From Leptospira perdikensis (GTDB lineage Bacteria > Spirochaetota > Leptospiria > Leptospirales > Leptospiraceae), in contig NZ_RQGA01000011.1 in the NCBI RefSeq assembly GCF_004769575.1, forward strand, positions 124,001 through 188,000: a stretch of 64,000 nt of DNA. The letters run 5' to 3'. The notes below the pieces were generated by a model. It had not been told where the DNA came from, did no database searches, and saw nothing but the letters and a program-made list of their open reading frames with translations. Shown here piece after piece: positions 42,366 to 51,058 of the stretch. Within the stretch, counting starts at the first letter, position 1. Every line of letters begins with the position of its first letter. Position numbers and translations under genes: made by a program.

Positions 42366-43940
42366 ATGATGATGTGGTCGAAATCCTTCTTTTTCCTCTA
42401 TATTAGCTTATTTATCTGTAATTGTTCCTACTTTTACGAAAACAACATCACAAACAAATTCGAGTATTTCGAGGACAAGGCCTACAATATTGATATTTCC
42501 AACATAGAATCAGTTCCTAAGTGGAATCAAATTCGAGAAAACACGATTAACTTTCATTATTCAAAAAGTGCAATATGGCTAAGGGCACGAGTTTCTAATG
42601 AAACCTTCAAACCCAAGAGTATACTCTCTTTCGAGTGGCGAGTCTTAGATAATATTCAATTATATTTTCCTAACTCCAAAGATTCTTATACTGAATACCG
42701 AACAGGGGATAGTTATCCGAAATCTAGTTGGGCTGTCCCAGAATCCTTAAGCCCGAGTTTTCGCATTCCCGACAAGGCAACAGGAACATATTTCTATGTC
42801 CGACTGCAATCGAGTTCTTTGATTTCGTTTCCAATTCTGTTACTGAACGAATACGAATTTCAAAATAAAATCCTGATCGAATCATCTGCCACTTGGTCAA
42901 TTTTATGTTTCTCGGCGGTAATGTTAATCATTAGTGTATTTTATACTTTAGCATTTCGATTACGTGAATTTTTTTACTATTCTATTTATGTCATAACAAA
43001 TACACTCTGGTGTAATACTCAATTTGGAAATTCATTCCATACCTTTTGGCCGAACGCAATATGGTGGCAAGGAAAGGCTATTTTGTTCTTTCTATCGGTC
43101 GGAATTGCCGCCTCATTTCAATTCACTAGACTATTTTTAGAAACAAAAATAAAAACACCATTCACAGATAAATTATTAGCAACTTTAGCGGCCACTGGAA
43201 TTATCTCGGCCATCGGGATTTTAGTAACAGAAGAATATTCTTTTTTTTCCAAAGTAATTAATATTACTTATATAGTTTCCATTCCTCTGATTCTACTAAC
43301 GGGTATTAAAGTTTTTCTAATGGGTGAAAAAAGAATTATTTTCTTCTTAGCAAGTTGGGGATTATACTTTTTCTTCGGATATATTACCATTTTTTATCAT
43401 TTAGGAATTACGAATTACTCCTTATTAGCTGTTTATGGTCCTGCCTTTGCATTCCAATTAGATTTATTTTTTTTGTTGTTCAATTTGTTCCAAAAGTACC
43501 AAGACTTAATACTAAATAGAAACATTATTTTAGAAAGAATGTTTACCCTTGAGTCAGGTCCAAAAAACAAATACACAAAATCGAAGTTAGAAAAAATTGA
43601 TTATAATCATTATTTACACAAACTCGAATTGTGGATGGAAGAGGCAAAACCTTACCTAGATGAAAAGTTAGATTTGGAAAAAACGTCCATAGCAATTGGC
43701 CTAAACATCCAACAAACTTCCGAATTAATTAATGCTAAACTCGAAACAAGTTTTCGCTCCTACATCAATTCTTATCGAATTTTGGAAGCGAAACAAATTT
43801 TAAAAAACAAACCAGAAATCCCGATCATTTCAGTGGCATTCGCAACTGGATTTGGATCAAAATCAAGTTTCAATTCAGAGTTCAAAAAAACCACTGGATT
43901 AACCCCAATCGAATATAGAAAAGAATCTCAATCTATTTGA
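42366..43940 (+). CDS. membrane-bound 7TMR-DISM sensor with AraC-type DNA-binding domain
   Basis: A 524-residue one-component regulator. After an N-terminal hydrophobic segment, residues about 30-170 form a periplasmic 7TMR-DISM-type sensing domain (W-L-R-A-R-V-S-N-E-T, T-Y-F-Y-V-R-L-Q-S). Seven membrane helices follow at about 175-395, then a cytoplasmic linker and an AraC/XylS HTH (about 425-524) with I-I-S-V-A-F-A-T-G-F-G-S-K-S-S-F-N-S-E-F and T-G-L-T-P-I-E-Y. A transcription factor held in the membrane must find DNA close to its own locus; the divergent LamG genes with repeated upstream elements are the obvious targets. The AT-rich codon use fits the rest of this accessory-looking stretch. 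Confidence 0.87.
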   Translation: MMMWSKSFFFLYISLFICNCSYFYENNITNKFEYFEDKAYNIDISNIESVPKWNQIRENTINFHYSKSAIWLRARVSNETFKPKSILSFEWRVLDNIQLYFPNSKDSYTEYRTGDSYPKSSWAVPESLSPSFRIPDKATGTYFYVRLQSSSLISFPILLLNEYEFQNKILIESSATWSILCFSAVMLIISVFYTLAFRLREFFYYSIYVITNTLWCNTQFGNSFHTFWPNAIWWQGKAILFFLSVGIAASFQFTRLFLETKIKTPFTDKLLATLAATGIISAIGILVTEEYSFFSKVINITYIVSIPLILLTGIKVFLMGEKRIIFFLASWGLYFFFGYITIFYHLGITNYSLLAVYGPAFAFQLDLFFLLFNLFQKYQDLILNRNIILERMFTLESGPKNKYTKSKLEKIDYNHYLHKLELWMEEAKPYLDEKLDLEKTSIAIGLNIQQTSELINAKLETSFRSYINSYRILEAKQILKNKPEIPIISVAFATGFGSKSSFNSEFKKTTGLTPIEYRKESQSI

Positions 43941-43944
43941 GGAT

Positions 43945-45897
43945 TCAAATTCTACTGATCAGTTCTTTCAATTTCAAATTGTTTGGTTCCCGATTCTGAA
44001 TTTGTTTGATTAAAAACGAAAATCGATCTTTGTCTCCATTTAATCGACAAACATCTGCCAGATGAATTAAATTTCTAACATTGGATGGTTGCCGCAATCG
44101 AACACGCTCACTAAGTTCTTGCGATTCCCATAAAAACGATTGTGATTTATACAAAGAAAACATTCTTTTATACAAAACAGATGTATGAAACATCCATATA
44201 GTATCAGAAGGATAGTTTTCTAACGCAAGACTTGCGTATTCCATTGCCTTTACTAAATCCTCTTTTTTCTCGTATAACTTTGCGATGTATTTTAATTCAG
44301 AGATAGAAGTTTCGAGGGCCGACTCATAAGACAACAACAAACCAAGGGCCTGGTCATATTGTTTTTCACGTATATTCTCTTTTGCTTCTACGTAATATTT
44401 CCCTGGCCTCGGATACGCGTCCAGATTGTACTGTAAGGAAATTAAACTTAAGTCGTCAGAGTATTTTCCTTTTTTGCGTAAACAATCGAGAAGAGGTTGC
44501 ATTTGGCCTTGTGCTTCTTCGATATTTTCTAAAATTAAATTTTGATTTTCATTGATATCGCGATACCTTCCCGCTTCCGATAGAACCAAGTCATCTTTCC
44601 CATCAGAACCACAAAAAATTTTATCTCCTTTTTTCATTTGAAAAACAGAGATGAACGTATCCGACAATCCCTCCATCACACCTAATTTGTAATAGTGAAT
44701 TTCATTTTCGATAAAAGATGCTTTTCCATCACGATATAAAATCACCCAAGGGTGTTCTAAATTGATAAAATATAAAGTTCCTGTAGATTCTTCGAGAAGA
44801 CCAACTACGGCAGAAACCAACATAGCTCCGTCGAAGGTTTCAAATACCTTCTGTAAATCCAAATAACAATCATGTAACCAACGTTCAGGTGACCGATTCG
44901 AGGAAACAGGATCCATCCTAGAACGAATGATGATAGAGTTATATACAGCTCCAAGTACGATAGCACCCCCTGCTCCTTGGATTGATTTACCCATGGCATC
45001 CCCATTGATAAATGCTTTATAACGTTTCCCTTGTAGAATTAAATTAAATACAGAAACATAGTCTCCACCTAACTGATATTCTTTGTTTCGGAAGTAGAAT
45101 TTTTTATATTGATTGATTACAGTTTCGATCGCAACAGCATTTCCATCTGCTTCGTGACCAAGGAGTGGCTCCAATAAAAGTGATGTTAAAAAATAATCCC
45201 CGTCTTGTTGAGTTTTTAAACTTTGAATTTCATCTACAGTTTTTGTAATTTCTTCATTCTTTTTAATGATTCGTTTGTGGTTTAAAAAGGCATGAAAACG
45301 ATACCTTTCCATGATGAGGCCACTAAAAATTCCAAGGACATAACTAATCGCCAAGTTTTGCATCGAATACGATGCAGCAGCCGTAGTTAGATCCGGTTGA
45401 TAAACAATTACAGAAATAAAAAAAATCCAAATAGATATAGGATAATAGATAAATAAAGTTTTTCTCGGGAGAGGTAAAAAGGGAAGGATCATCACGAGCA
45501 TCTGGTAACCAGAGACATATGGCGCATCGTCAGCAATCCTGCCGGTATAATAAGCCGCAGTGAATAATAAATATGCATACACTAAATAAGCCCAGGTCAG
45601 ACCTTCCCAATGAGAATGTTTCTTTCTGGAATGATTAAAAAGTATGAATACTATGTAAGAAAAACAAAGAAGACTAAAACCAATCCGAAAGTAGAACAGC
45701 TCAGGAAATTCAGGATGGAGTTTAGCATCTGTATCAAAGGCGAAACCTAACATACCAAAGACGCCGATAATACTCCCAGGAATTTGAATGATCCGGGTAT
45801 GCCTGTCTAATTCTTCGATGTAATCTTTGTTATAAATTTTCCTTTCTGGAATTAGATCTAGGAATTTCGAAAGAATCGTTTTGAAATACTGATACAC
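43945..45897 (-). CDS. membrane SpoIIE/PP2C-type phosphatase with TPR tail
   Basis: A 650-residue protein with about six membrane helices in residues 35-205, a short coiled coil, a SpoIIE-type PP2C domain (about 240-480, G-D-A-M-G-K-S-I-Q-G-A and D-D-L-S-L-I) and a C-terminal TPR region. From L-K-x-Q-Q-D-G-D-Y-F-L to the end it closely matches the C-terminal part of the giant kinase at 4195-9909, so both derive from one phosphatase-TPR module. The likely substrate is a phosphorylated STAS protein. The start is GTG at 45897, with the first membrane segment intact. The gene converges with the AraC-type regulator. Confidence 0.88.
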   Translation of the reverse strand: MYQYFKTILSKFLDLIPERKIYNKDYIEELDRHTRIIQIPGSIIGVFGMLGFAFDTDAKLHPEFPELFYFRIGFSLLCFSYIVFILFNHSRKKHSHWEGLTWAYLVYAYLLFTAAYYTGRIADDAPYVSGYQMLVMILPFLPLPRKTLFIYYPISIWIFFISVIVYQPDLTTAAASYSMQNLAISYVLGIFSGLIMERYRFHAFLNHKRIIKKNEEITKTVDEIQSLKTQQDGDYFLTSLLLEPLLGHEADGNAVAIETVINQYKKFYFRNKEYQLGGDYVSVFNLILQGKRYKAFINGDAMGKSIQGAGGAIVLGAVYNSIIIRSRMDPVSSNRSPERWLHDCYLDLQKVFETFDGAMLVSAVVGLLEESTGTLYFINLEHPWVILYRDGKASFIENEIHYYKLGVMEGLSDTFISVFQMKKGDKIFCGSDGKDDLVLSEAGRYRDINENQNLILENIEEAQGQMQPLLDCLRKKGKYSDDLSLISLQYNLDAYPRPGKYYVEAKENIREKQYDQALGLLLSYESALETSISELKYIAKLYEKKEDLVKAMEYASLALENYPSDTIWMFHTSVLYKRMFSLYKSQSFLWESQELSERVRLRQPSNVRNLIHLADVCRLNGDKDRFSFLIKQIQNREPNNLKLKELISRI

Positions 45898-45913
45898 GAT
45901 TCTTCATTAGACG

Positions 45914-45938
45914 AAAAAGCCCGCGCGAGGGCGGGCTT
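45914..45938 (-). terminator. rho-independent terminator of the caa3 oxidase operon
   Basis: On the minus strand AGCCCGC, a 6-base loop and GCGGGCT are followed by a T-run, about 42 bases after the subunit IV stop. It lies just upstream of the membrane phosphatase gene, which would therefore need its own promoter or readthrough. Confidence 0.88.
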
Positions 45939-45979
45939 GTTTAAAATGCTTTTGTCTATTTTTTTCTAGACGAGTGGTT

Positions 45980-46564
45980 TTATTGAAAACTTGTCGTAGG
46001 CAAAATTCGTGAGATGATATCACCAAACGAGAAAGCGAAAAGCAATGCCAAGAAGGCAAATGCAGAAAGGAAAATCACTCGGTTTAGCATATTGTCATAC
46101 TTTAAGTGCATGAAATAAGCCAATACAAAGAAAGCCTTACAAGTTGCCACAGCCATAGCAACAATCATATTCCACTTTCCTAAATCGTATTGTGCTACCC
46201 AAACTGTCACAAAAGTTCCAAAGAACAATGCCAAAAGAACATACACATAAGTTTTGATAGAAATTACATGGTGTTCGTGGTGTTCTTCTTCCTCTTCACC
46301 ATCTTCTACCCACATAGAAGCAGAAGCATGGTCTTCTTTGTGATCTTCATCACCTAAAACAAACTTTAACAATTTGTTATCTTTGTTTTCTTCTGTAAAC
46401 TTCGCATAACGATCTGTTTGGAAAAACTGACCGAACCAGTTTATGATGAATCCTAAAATAGTAGCTTTTGCGATCCCTGGAGCAAAAATTCCAAATCCAA
46501 GAATTGGAGTGAAAACTGCAACGAGGGCGATGAAGTAAAGTCCGTAATTGATTACGTATTCCAT
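45980..46564 (-). CDS. ctaF: cytochrome c oxidase subunit IV (caa3 type)
   Basis: A 194-residue membrane protein, longer than most bacterial subunit IV. It has an N-terminal hydrophobic pair, a hydrophilic acidic loop with E-D-G-E-E-E-E-E-H-H-E-H-H at about 87-99, and the three-helix prokaryotic COX4 core (V-Y-V-L-L-A-L-F-F-G-T-F-V-T-V-W-V-A, F-F-V-L-A-Y-F-M-H-L-K). The His/Glu cluster could bind metal, but that is speculative. It is the last gene of the oxidase operon, 13 bases after ctaE. Confidence 0.87.
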   Translation of the reverse strand: MEYVINYGLYFIALVAVFTPILGFGIFAPGIAKATILGFIINWFGQFFQTDRYAKFTEENKDNKLLKFVLGDEDHKEDHASASMWVEDGEEEEEHHEHHVISIKTYVYVLLALFFGTFVTVWVAQYDLGKWNMIVAMAVATCKAFFVLAYFMHLKYDNMLNRVIFLSAFAFLALLFAFSFGDIISRILPTTSFQ

Positions 46565-46577
46565 TCTATAATACCTT

Positions 46578-47351
46578 TTATCCTACTAAATAAAGAAGTG
46601 GGAAGAGGTAAATCCATACCAAGTCCACTACGTGCCAGAAAAGACCCACACCTTCAACAGGAGTATAGTATTCAGGACCAACCTTTCTTCTTAGAGTTTT
46701 GATAAAAACCCAGAAGATCAGGAAAGCACCAGCAACCACGTGAACCCCGTGAAGACCAGTCATGACAAAGTAAAAACCGTAAAACATTTCCCATCTTGGT
46801 TGAGAGATCACTGCTTTTAAACGAGATACTTCTTCTGCACTCACATGGTTTTTTTCAAGTTCAGCAGGGTTTTTAAGAAGAGCGGAAATTTTAGATTCAC
46901 ACTCAGCTCTTTTTCCACCCGCACCACAAGAAGGATCAACTAACGAAAATTTGCCAGGAACAGTTCCGACATGGAACTTGTGGCTATATTCGAAGTATTT
47001 AATTACCATAAAGGCACCAGCACAAGCGATCGTTAATGCTAACATGATTGCCGCGATTTTATGCAAACCACGTTGCACATAATTAATTGCTGCTGCCATT
47101 GTAAAGGAACTGATAAGAAGAACAACGGTGTTCACCGCTCCCATTTTCCAATCTAATGTTTCCGAACCATTTTTGAAAACAGTTGGGTAAAGAGAATGGT
47201 AAATAAGGTAACCTACAAATAGGCCACCGAACATAAGGATTTCTGTGCAAAGGAACAACCAGATTCCTTGTTTGGAAGAGGCATATTGGTGTTCTGCACT
47301 CTTAAAATGGTGTTGGTGTTGAAATTCACTTGAAGAACTAACGGAAGTCAT
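46578..47351 (-). CDS. ctaE: cytochrome c oxidase subunit III
   Basis: A 257-residue integral membrane protein. Family motifs include G-I-W-L-F-L-C-T-E-I-L-M-F-G-G-L-F, M-T-G-L-H-G-V-H-V and F-W-H-V-V-D-L-V-W. A non-conserved insertion of about 60 residues between helices, with two Cys (P-S-C-G-A-G-G-K-R-A-E-C), is unusual. It overlaps the ctaD 3' end by 14 bases, consistent with coupled translation. Confidence 0.94.
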   Translation of the reverse strand: MTSVSSSSEFQHQHHFKSAEHQYASSKQGIWLFLCTEILMFGGLFVGYLIYHSLYPTVFKNGSETLDWKMGAVNTVVLLISSFTMAAAINYVQRGLHKIAAIMLALTIACAGAFMVIKYFEYSHKFHVGTVPGKFSLVDPSCGAGGKRAECESKISALLKNPAELEKNHVSAEEVSRLKAVISQPRWEMFYGFYFVMTGLHGVHVVAGAFLIFWVFIKTLRRKVGPEYYTPVEGVGLFWHVVDLVWIYLFPLLYLVG

Positions 47352-48954
47352 ATGGCCCTGCAGTTACTGTTGGAGTAGTTGTAAAGTTTTCGTGTGGAGG
47401 AGGAGAAGACGTTTGCCATTCGAGTGTTTTTGCACCCCAAGGGTTGTCAGAAGCCTTTTCACCTTTAAAAATTCCATGAATGATAGTGATAAGTCCTACC
47501 AAAAATCCAAGACCGATGAGCCAAGATCCCACTGTAGAGATTTGGTTAAGGTTTGTGTATTCAGGGAGGTAATCAAAGTAACGTCTTGGCATTCCCATCG
47601 CACCGAGTACGAATTGTGGGAAGAAAGTTACGTTAAATCCAGTAAAGATAAGAACCCAAGAAATCCTTCCACCGAGGTCAGAAGTCATTCTTCCAAACAT
47701 TTTTGGGAACCAGTAGTAGATACCGCCCATAAGTGCCATTAGCGTTCCCCCTACCATTACATAGTGGAAGTGAGCTACCACAAAGTAAGTGTCATGGAAG
47801 TGAACGTCCATACCAGTAGATGCGAGGAATACTCCAGTCAAACCACCGATTGTAAACAAAAACATAAAACCAAGAGCGAAGAGCATGGGCGCTTCGAAGG
47901 TAACTGTTCCGCGATACATAGTGGAAATCCAGTTGAAAAGTTTGATCGCTGTTGGAACCCCAACAAACATTGTGATGATGGAGAAAATGATACCGGCAAG
48001 AGTCGATTGACCGGAAACAAACATATGGTGTCCCCAAACAAGGAAGGATACTGCTGCAATCGCTACTGATGAGTATGCAATCGCACGGTAACCAAAAATT
48101 GTTTTTTTGGAGAACGCAGTGATGAGTTCAGAAATCACTCCCATCGCAGGAAGGATCATGATATAAACTGCAGGGTGAGAATAGAACCAGAAGAAGTGTT
48201 GGAAAAGAACAGGGTCCCCACCTAAATCTGGATCAAAAATCCCGATTCCAAGAGTTTTCTCTGCTCCAATGAGAAGAAGAGTGATGGCAAGGATCGGTGT
48301 TGCAAGGATCTGAATGATGGAAGTAGAATACAACGCCCAAATCATAAGTGGGATTCGATCCATTGTCATTCCAGGTGCTCTGAGTTTATGAGTGGTAACG
48401 ATGAAGTTTAGTCCCGTAAGGATGGAAGAAAAACCCATAGTAAAAGCACCCAAAACGAGCAAAATCACTCCATTCGAAGTTTTTGCCGTAGAGTAAGGAG
48501 TATAGAATGTCCAACCTGTATCCACTTGGTTAAAGATCATTGAAGATGCTCCAATCGCAGCCCCCGCAATGAAAATGTAATAAGAAGCCAAGTTGAGTCT
48601 TGGGAAAGCAACGTCTTTCGCACCCAGTTGGATTGGAAGAACAAAGTTTCCAAGAAAGGCAGGAATTCCAGGAATGATCACCATAAATACCATAATGGCA
48701 CCATGGAAGGTCATAAACTTATTATAAGTGTCTGGCTCTAAAAGTGGTGTGGCACCAAATTTAGCTAAATGCAATCGAATTCCTAAAGCAAAGAAACCAC
48801 CGATGAGAAAAAGGGTAGCTACTGTTGCAAAGTACATAAGACCAATGCGTTTGTGGTCCAGAGTGGTCATCCAAGACCAGATTCCAGATCCGTGGTTCAG
48901 ATAATTATGGTCAGTGGAATGACCATGTTCGGATTTTGTATGTGCTGAACTCAT
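47338..48954 (-). CDS. ctaD: cytochrome c oxidase subunit I, A2 type
   Basis: A 538-residue catalytic subunit with about 12 helices holding heme a, heme a3 and CuB. The CuB histidines lie in W-G-H-H-M-F and S-H-P-A-V-Y; heme ligands lie in T-F-H-G-A-I and H-F-H-Y-V. At the helix VI position A1-type enzymes have a Glu in H-P-E-V-Y; here the sequence is F-Y-S-H-P-A-V-Y, the Tyr-Ser pattern that marks A2-type oxidases such as the Thermus and Rhodothermus caa3 enzymes. It reduces O2 to water while pumping protons. It starts 9 bases after ctaC. Confidence 0.95.
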   Translation of the reverse strand: MSSAHTKSEHGHSTDHNYLNHGSGIWSWMTTLDHKRIGLMYFATVATLFLIGGFFALGIRLHLAKFGATPLLEPDTYNKFMTFHGAIMVFMVIIPGIPAFLGNFVLPIQLGAKDVAFPRLNLASYYIFIAGAAIGASSMIFNQVDTGWTFYTPYSTAKTSNGVILLVLGAFTMGFSSILTGLNFIVTTHKLRAPGMTMDRIPLMIWALYSTSIIQILATPILAITLLLIGAEKTLGIGIFDPDLGGDPVLFQHFFWFYSHPAVYIMILPAMGVISELITAFSKKTIFGYRAIAYSSVAIAAVSFLVWGHHMFVSGQSTLAGIIFSIITMFVGVPTAIKLFNWISTMYRGTVTFEAPMLFALGFMFLFTIGGLTGVFLASTGMDVHFHDTYFVVAHFHYVMVGGTLMALMGGIYYWFPKMFGRMTSDLGGRISWVLIFTGFNVTFFPQFVLGAMGMPRRYFDYLPEYTNLNQISTVGSWLIGLGFLVGLITIIHGIFKGEKASDNPWGAKTLEWQTSSPPPHENFTTTPTVTAGPYDFR

Positions 48955-48963
48955 CTCTCTTCC

Positions 48964-49926
48964 TTATTTAATGGATTTGATATATTCAATTAGGTTGGCA
49001 ACTTCTTCGTCAGACAAAGAACCTTGGAATAACGGCATCGCTGGTTGGTAAGTTTCTACAATTTTAGCAGTAGAAACAAGGATGGATTCACGTAGGTAAT
49101 TCTCATCCGCTTTTGTTTTACTACCATCAACGAATTTTCGCTCAGAACCAAATAGTCCTTTCATGGTAGGTCCAACAACTCTAGATCCGTCGATCGAGTG
49201 GCAAGAAGCACAAGCTTTTTGAGCAAATAGTGTCTTTCCAAGGTCAGCGGGAGTATCTGCACCTTTTTTCTCAGCATGATACCAAGCAGCAAATTCCTCA
49301 GAAGGAATGGCTTTGATCTTAATCATCATCCCAGAGTGTTTGGTTCCGCAGTATTCCGTACAGAAAACGATGAATTCCCCCGGTTGTTTTGGTTCGAACC
49401 AAAGTTGGGTGAGTTTTCCTGGAACCGCATCTTGTTTGGTTCGGAAAGCGGGAACATAGAAACTATGAATGACATCTTTAGAAGTAAGGACGAGTTTCGT
49501 TGCTTTGCCTGCTGGAACGATCATTGGATCATTTGCAGAGCTATAGAACTCTTTTCCATTTGCATAACGATAAGTCCACGCCCACTGCTCAGCAGTTACG
49601 TGAATTTCAGTTGCGATATCTTCTGGTGGAACGCGAAGTTTTTCAAAAATCACCATACCCCAGTAGAAAATCCCCATCATGATCACGAGAGGAATGAATG
49701 ACCAAAGGAATTCCGCAAAATTATTGTGAGTAATGTATGCAGATTTTTGGTCTAAACTTGTACGTTTGAACTTGATGAGGAACCATGTCATTCCACCAAT
49801 CAAGATGACAAACGAAACAAGGCTTGATATGATCAGAAACGCATAGAGAAGATCGACTTCTTTTGCGATTTCAGTCGCCTGGATAGGCATGAACGAGGTC
49901 GCTGGAATGAGACTGCTCCAAGACAT
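48964..49926 (-). CDS. ctaC: cytochrome c oxidase subunit II with fused cytochrome c
   Basis: A 320-residue subunit with two N-terminal membrane helices, the CuA domain (H-S-F-Y-V-P-A-F; C-T-E-Y-C-G-T-K-H-S-G-M-M) at about 110-210, and a C-terminal heme c domain with C-A-S-C-H at about 237-241 and a distal Met near A-M-P-L-F. The fused cytochrome makes this a caa3 enzyme that can take electrons directly. AAGGAG lies 9 bases before its ATG, which directly follows the SCO stop. Confidence 0.95.
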   Translation of the reverse strand: MSWSSLIPATSFMPIQATEIAKEVDLLYAFLIISSLVSFVILIGGMTWFLIKFKRTSLDQKSAYITHNNFAEFLWSFIPLVIMMGIFYWGMVIFEKLRVPPEDIATEIHVTAEQWAWTYRYANGKEFYSSANDPMIVPAGKATKLVLTSKDVIHSFYVPAFRTKQDAVPGKLTQLWFEPKQPGEFIVFCTEYCGTKHSGMMIKIKAIPSEEFAAWYHAEKKGADTPADLGKTLFAQKACASCHSIDGSRVVGPTMKGLFGSERKFVDGSKTKADENYLRESILVSTAKIVETYQPAMPLFQGSLSDEEVANLIEYIKSIK

Positions 49927-50763
49927 CTATGTGACTCCTTGACGGTTGTTATTTGTTATTTTTCGCCAGTTTATGTATAAAAACGCACCGAGAAGGAGTA
50001 AGGTGACCGCCCCCCCGAATTGCATCATCCTGTATGCGTATATCGTATATTTATTTTTTCTCGGATCAAATTGAAAGCAAAATAAAGCAAACTTGTCTAC
50101 AAAACTCCCAATCTTACCAGAAGATGCCTCAAGAAAGGCAAATTTCAAATCTCTTGGTTCGAGTTGGATCCCTTGAAAAATCCGCGAGACCTTCCCTTCA
50201 GGAGTCAAAACATAAACTCCACTCGCGTGGATGTATTGTTTTGCTTCCGCATCCCAAGCATACCGAAAGTCCAATTGCTTTGTAAGTGCATCAATGGATT
50301 CCTGTGTGCCTGTCAAGAGGTGGAGGCCTTGGTCTGCTCCTTCCCTACCATATTCTTTCAAATAAGCACCTTTTTTGGGAAACGAAACAGATTCGTTTTC
50401 TTTCGGGTCAATGGATACCGCAATGTATTGGTATTCTTTGCCGAGAGTCCAATCGAGGGCCTTCAGACCTTGAAACACACCATTTAAGTGGAAGTTACAG
50501 AGTGTGGGACATTTGAAATAAACGGGAGAAAGCAGGATTGGTTTTCCCTTCGAGAGAAAATCGGAGAAACGAACTGTTTTTCCTGATTCATCCCGAAAAG
50601 GAATATCGAGGTTCAGAGATTTCCCCGTGACATCGGAAAATCCAATGTTTTCTAGTTCTTTCGGGAGTTTGTTTTCCCGAGTGAGGTTGGAATGCGGATC
50701 GTACGCATACACGACCCCAGACCAAAACAACAAACAAAGAAAAGAGAAAAGTCTAATGTTCAC
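49927..50763 (-). CDS. SCO1/SenC-family copper chaperone for oxidase assembly
   Basis: A 278-residue protein with a signal peptide (F-L-C-L-L-F-W-S-G-V-V-Y-A), a thioredoxin-like fold with the copper-binding K-C-P-T-L-C motif and the conserved His in Y-I-H-A-S-G-V, and a C-terminal membrane helix (G-G-A-V-T-L-L-L-L-G-A-F-L). SCO proteins deliver copper or reduce the CuA site of subunit II; the adjacent ctaC makes this role likely. The start is GTG at 50763; no strong ribosome site. It begins 19 bases after the small membrane gene. Confidence 0.9.
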   Translation of the reverse strand: MNIRLFSFLCLLFWSGVVYAYDPHSNLTRENKLPKELENIGFSDVTGKSLNLDIPFRDESGKTVRFSDFLSKGKPILLSPVYFKCPTLCNFHLNGVFQGLKALDWTLGKEYQYIAVSIDPKENESVSFPKKGAYLKEYGREGADQGLHLLTGTQESIDALTKQLDFRYAWDAEAKQYIHASGVYVLTPEGKVSRIFQGIQLEPRDLKFAFLEASSGKIGSFVDKFALFCFQFDPRKNKYTIYAYRMMQFGGAVTLLLLGAFLYINWRKITNNNRQGVT

Positions 50764-50781
50764 GAAGGTTTGGTGACTACC

Positions 50782-50934
50782 CTATTTGGATTGAACGCTT
50801 TTGGATTCCATTCCTGGGTTTTCCGGAGTACCCGGATGAACGAAGGAAATATAAGCGAAGAAAAGAATGTTGAGTGCAAGTGTGACAAGGAAAGTCCAAT
50901 AGCCACCCTTATTGTAAAGGTCTGTGTTTTGCAT
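50782..50934 (-). CDS. 50-residue single-pass membrane protein at the head of the caa3 operon
   Basis: A short reading frame from ATG at 50934 to TAG gives a 50-residue protein beginning M-Q-N-T-D-L-Y, with one hydrophobic helix (W-T-F-L-V-T-L-A-L-N-I-L-F-F-A-Y-I) and a polar C-terminal tail rich in Pro and Ser. AGGT lies about 7 bases upstream. It is the first gene of the oxidase operon, on the same strand as and 18 bases from the SCO gene, and it diverges from ctaA. Small single-helix subunits or assembly factors are common in heme-copper oxidases; that role is inferred from location. Confidence 0.75.
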   Translation of the reverse strand: MQNTDLYNKGGYWTFLVTLALNILFFAYISFVHPGTPENPGMESKSVQSK

Positions 50935-51058
50935 AAATTTACCTGTTATAGTCTATACGAAAAACTCCTCTTTTTATCCAACAATTTTTAAAAGATGCAA
51001 GATTAATTTTATTTTCCCCAAACTCAGATCACAAAACCTGGAGGAAACAGATAGACGT

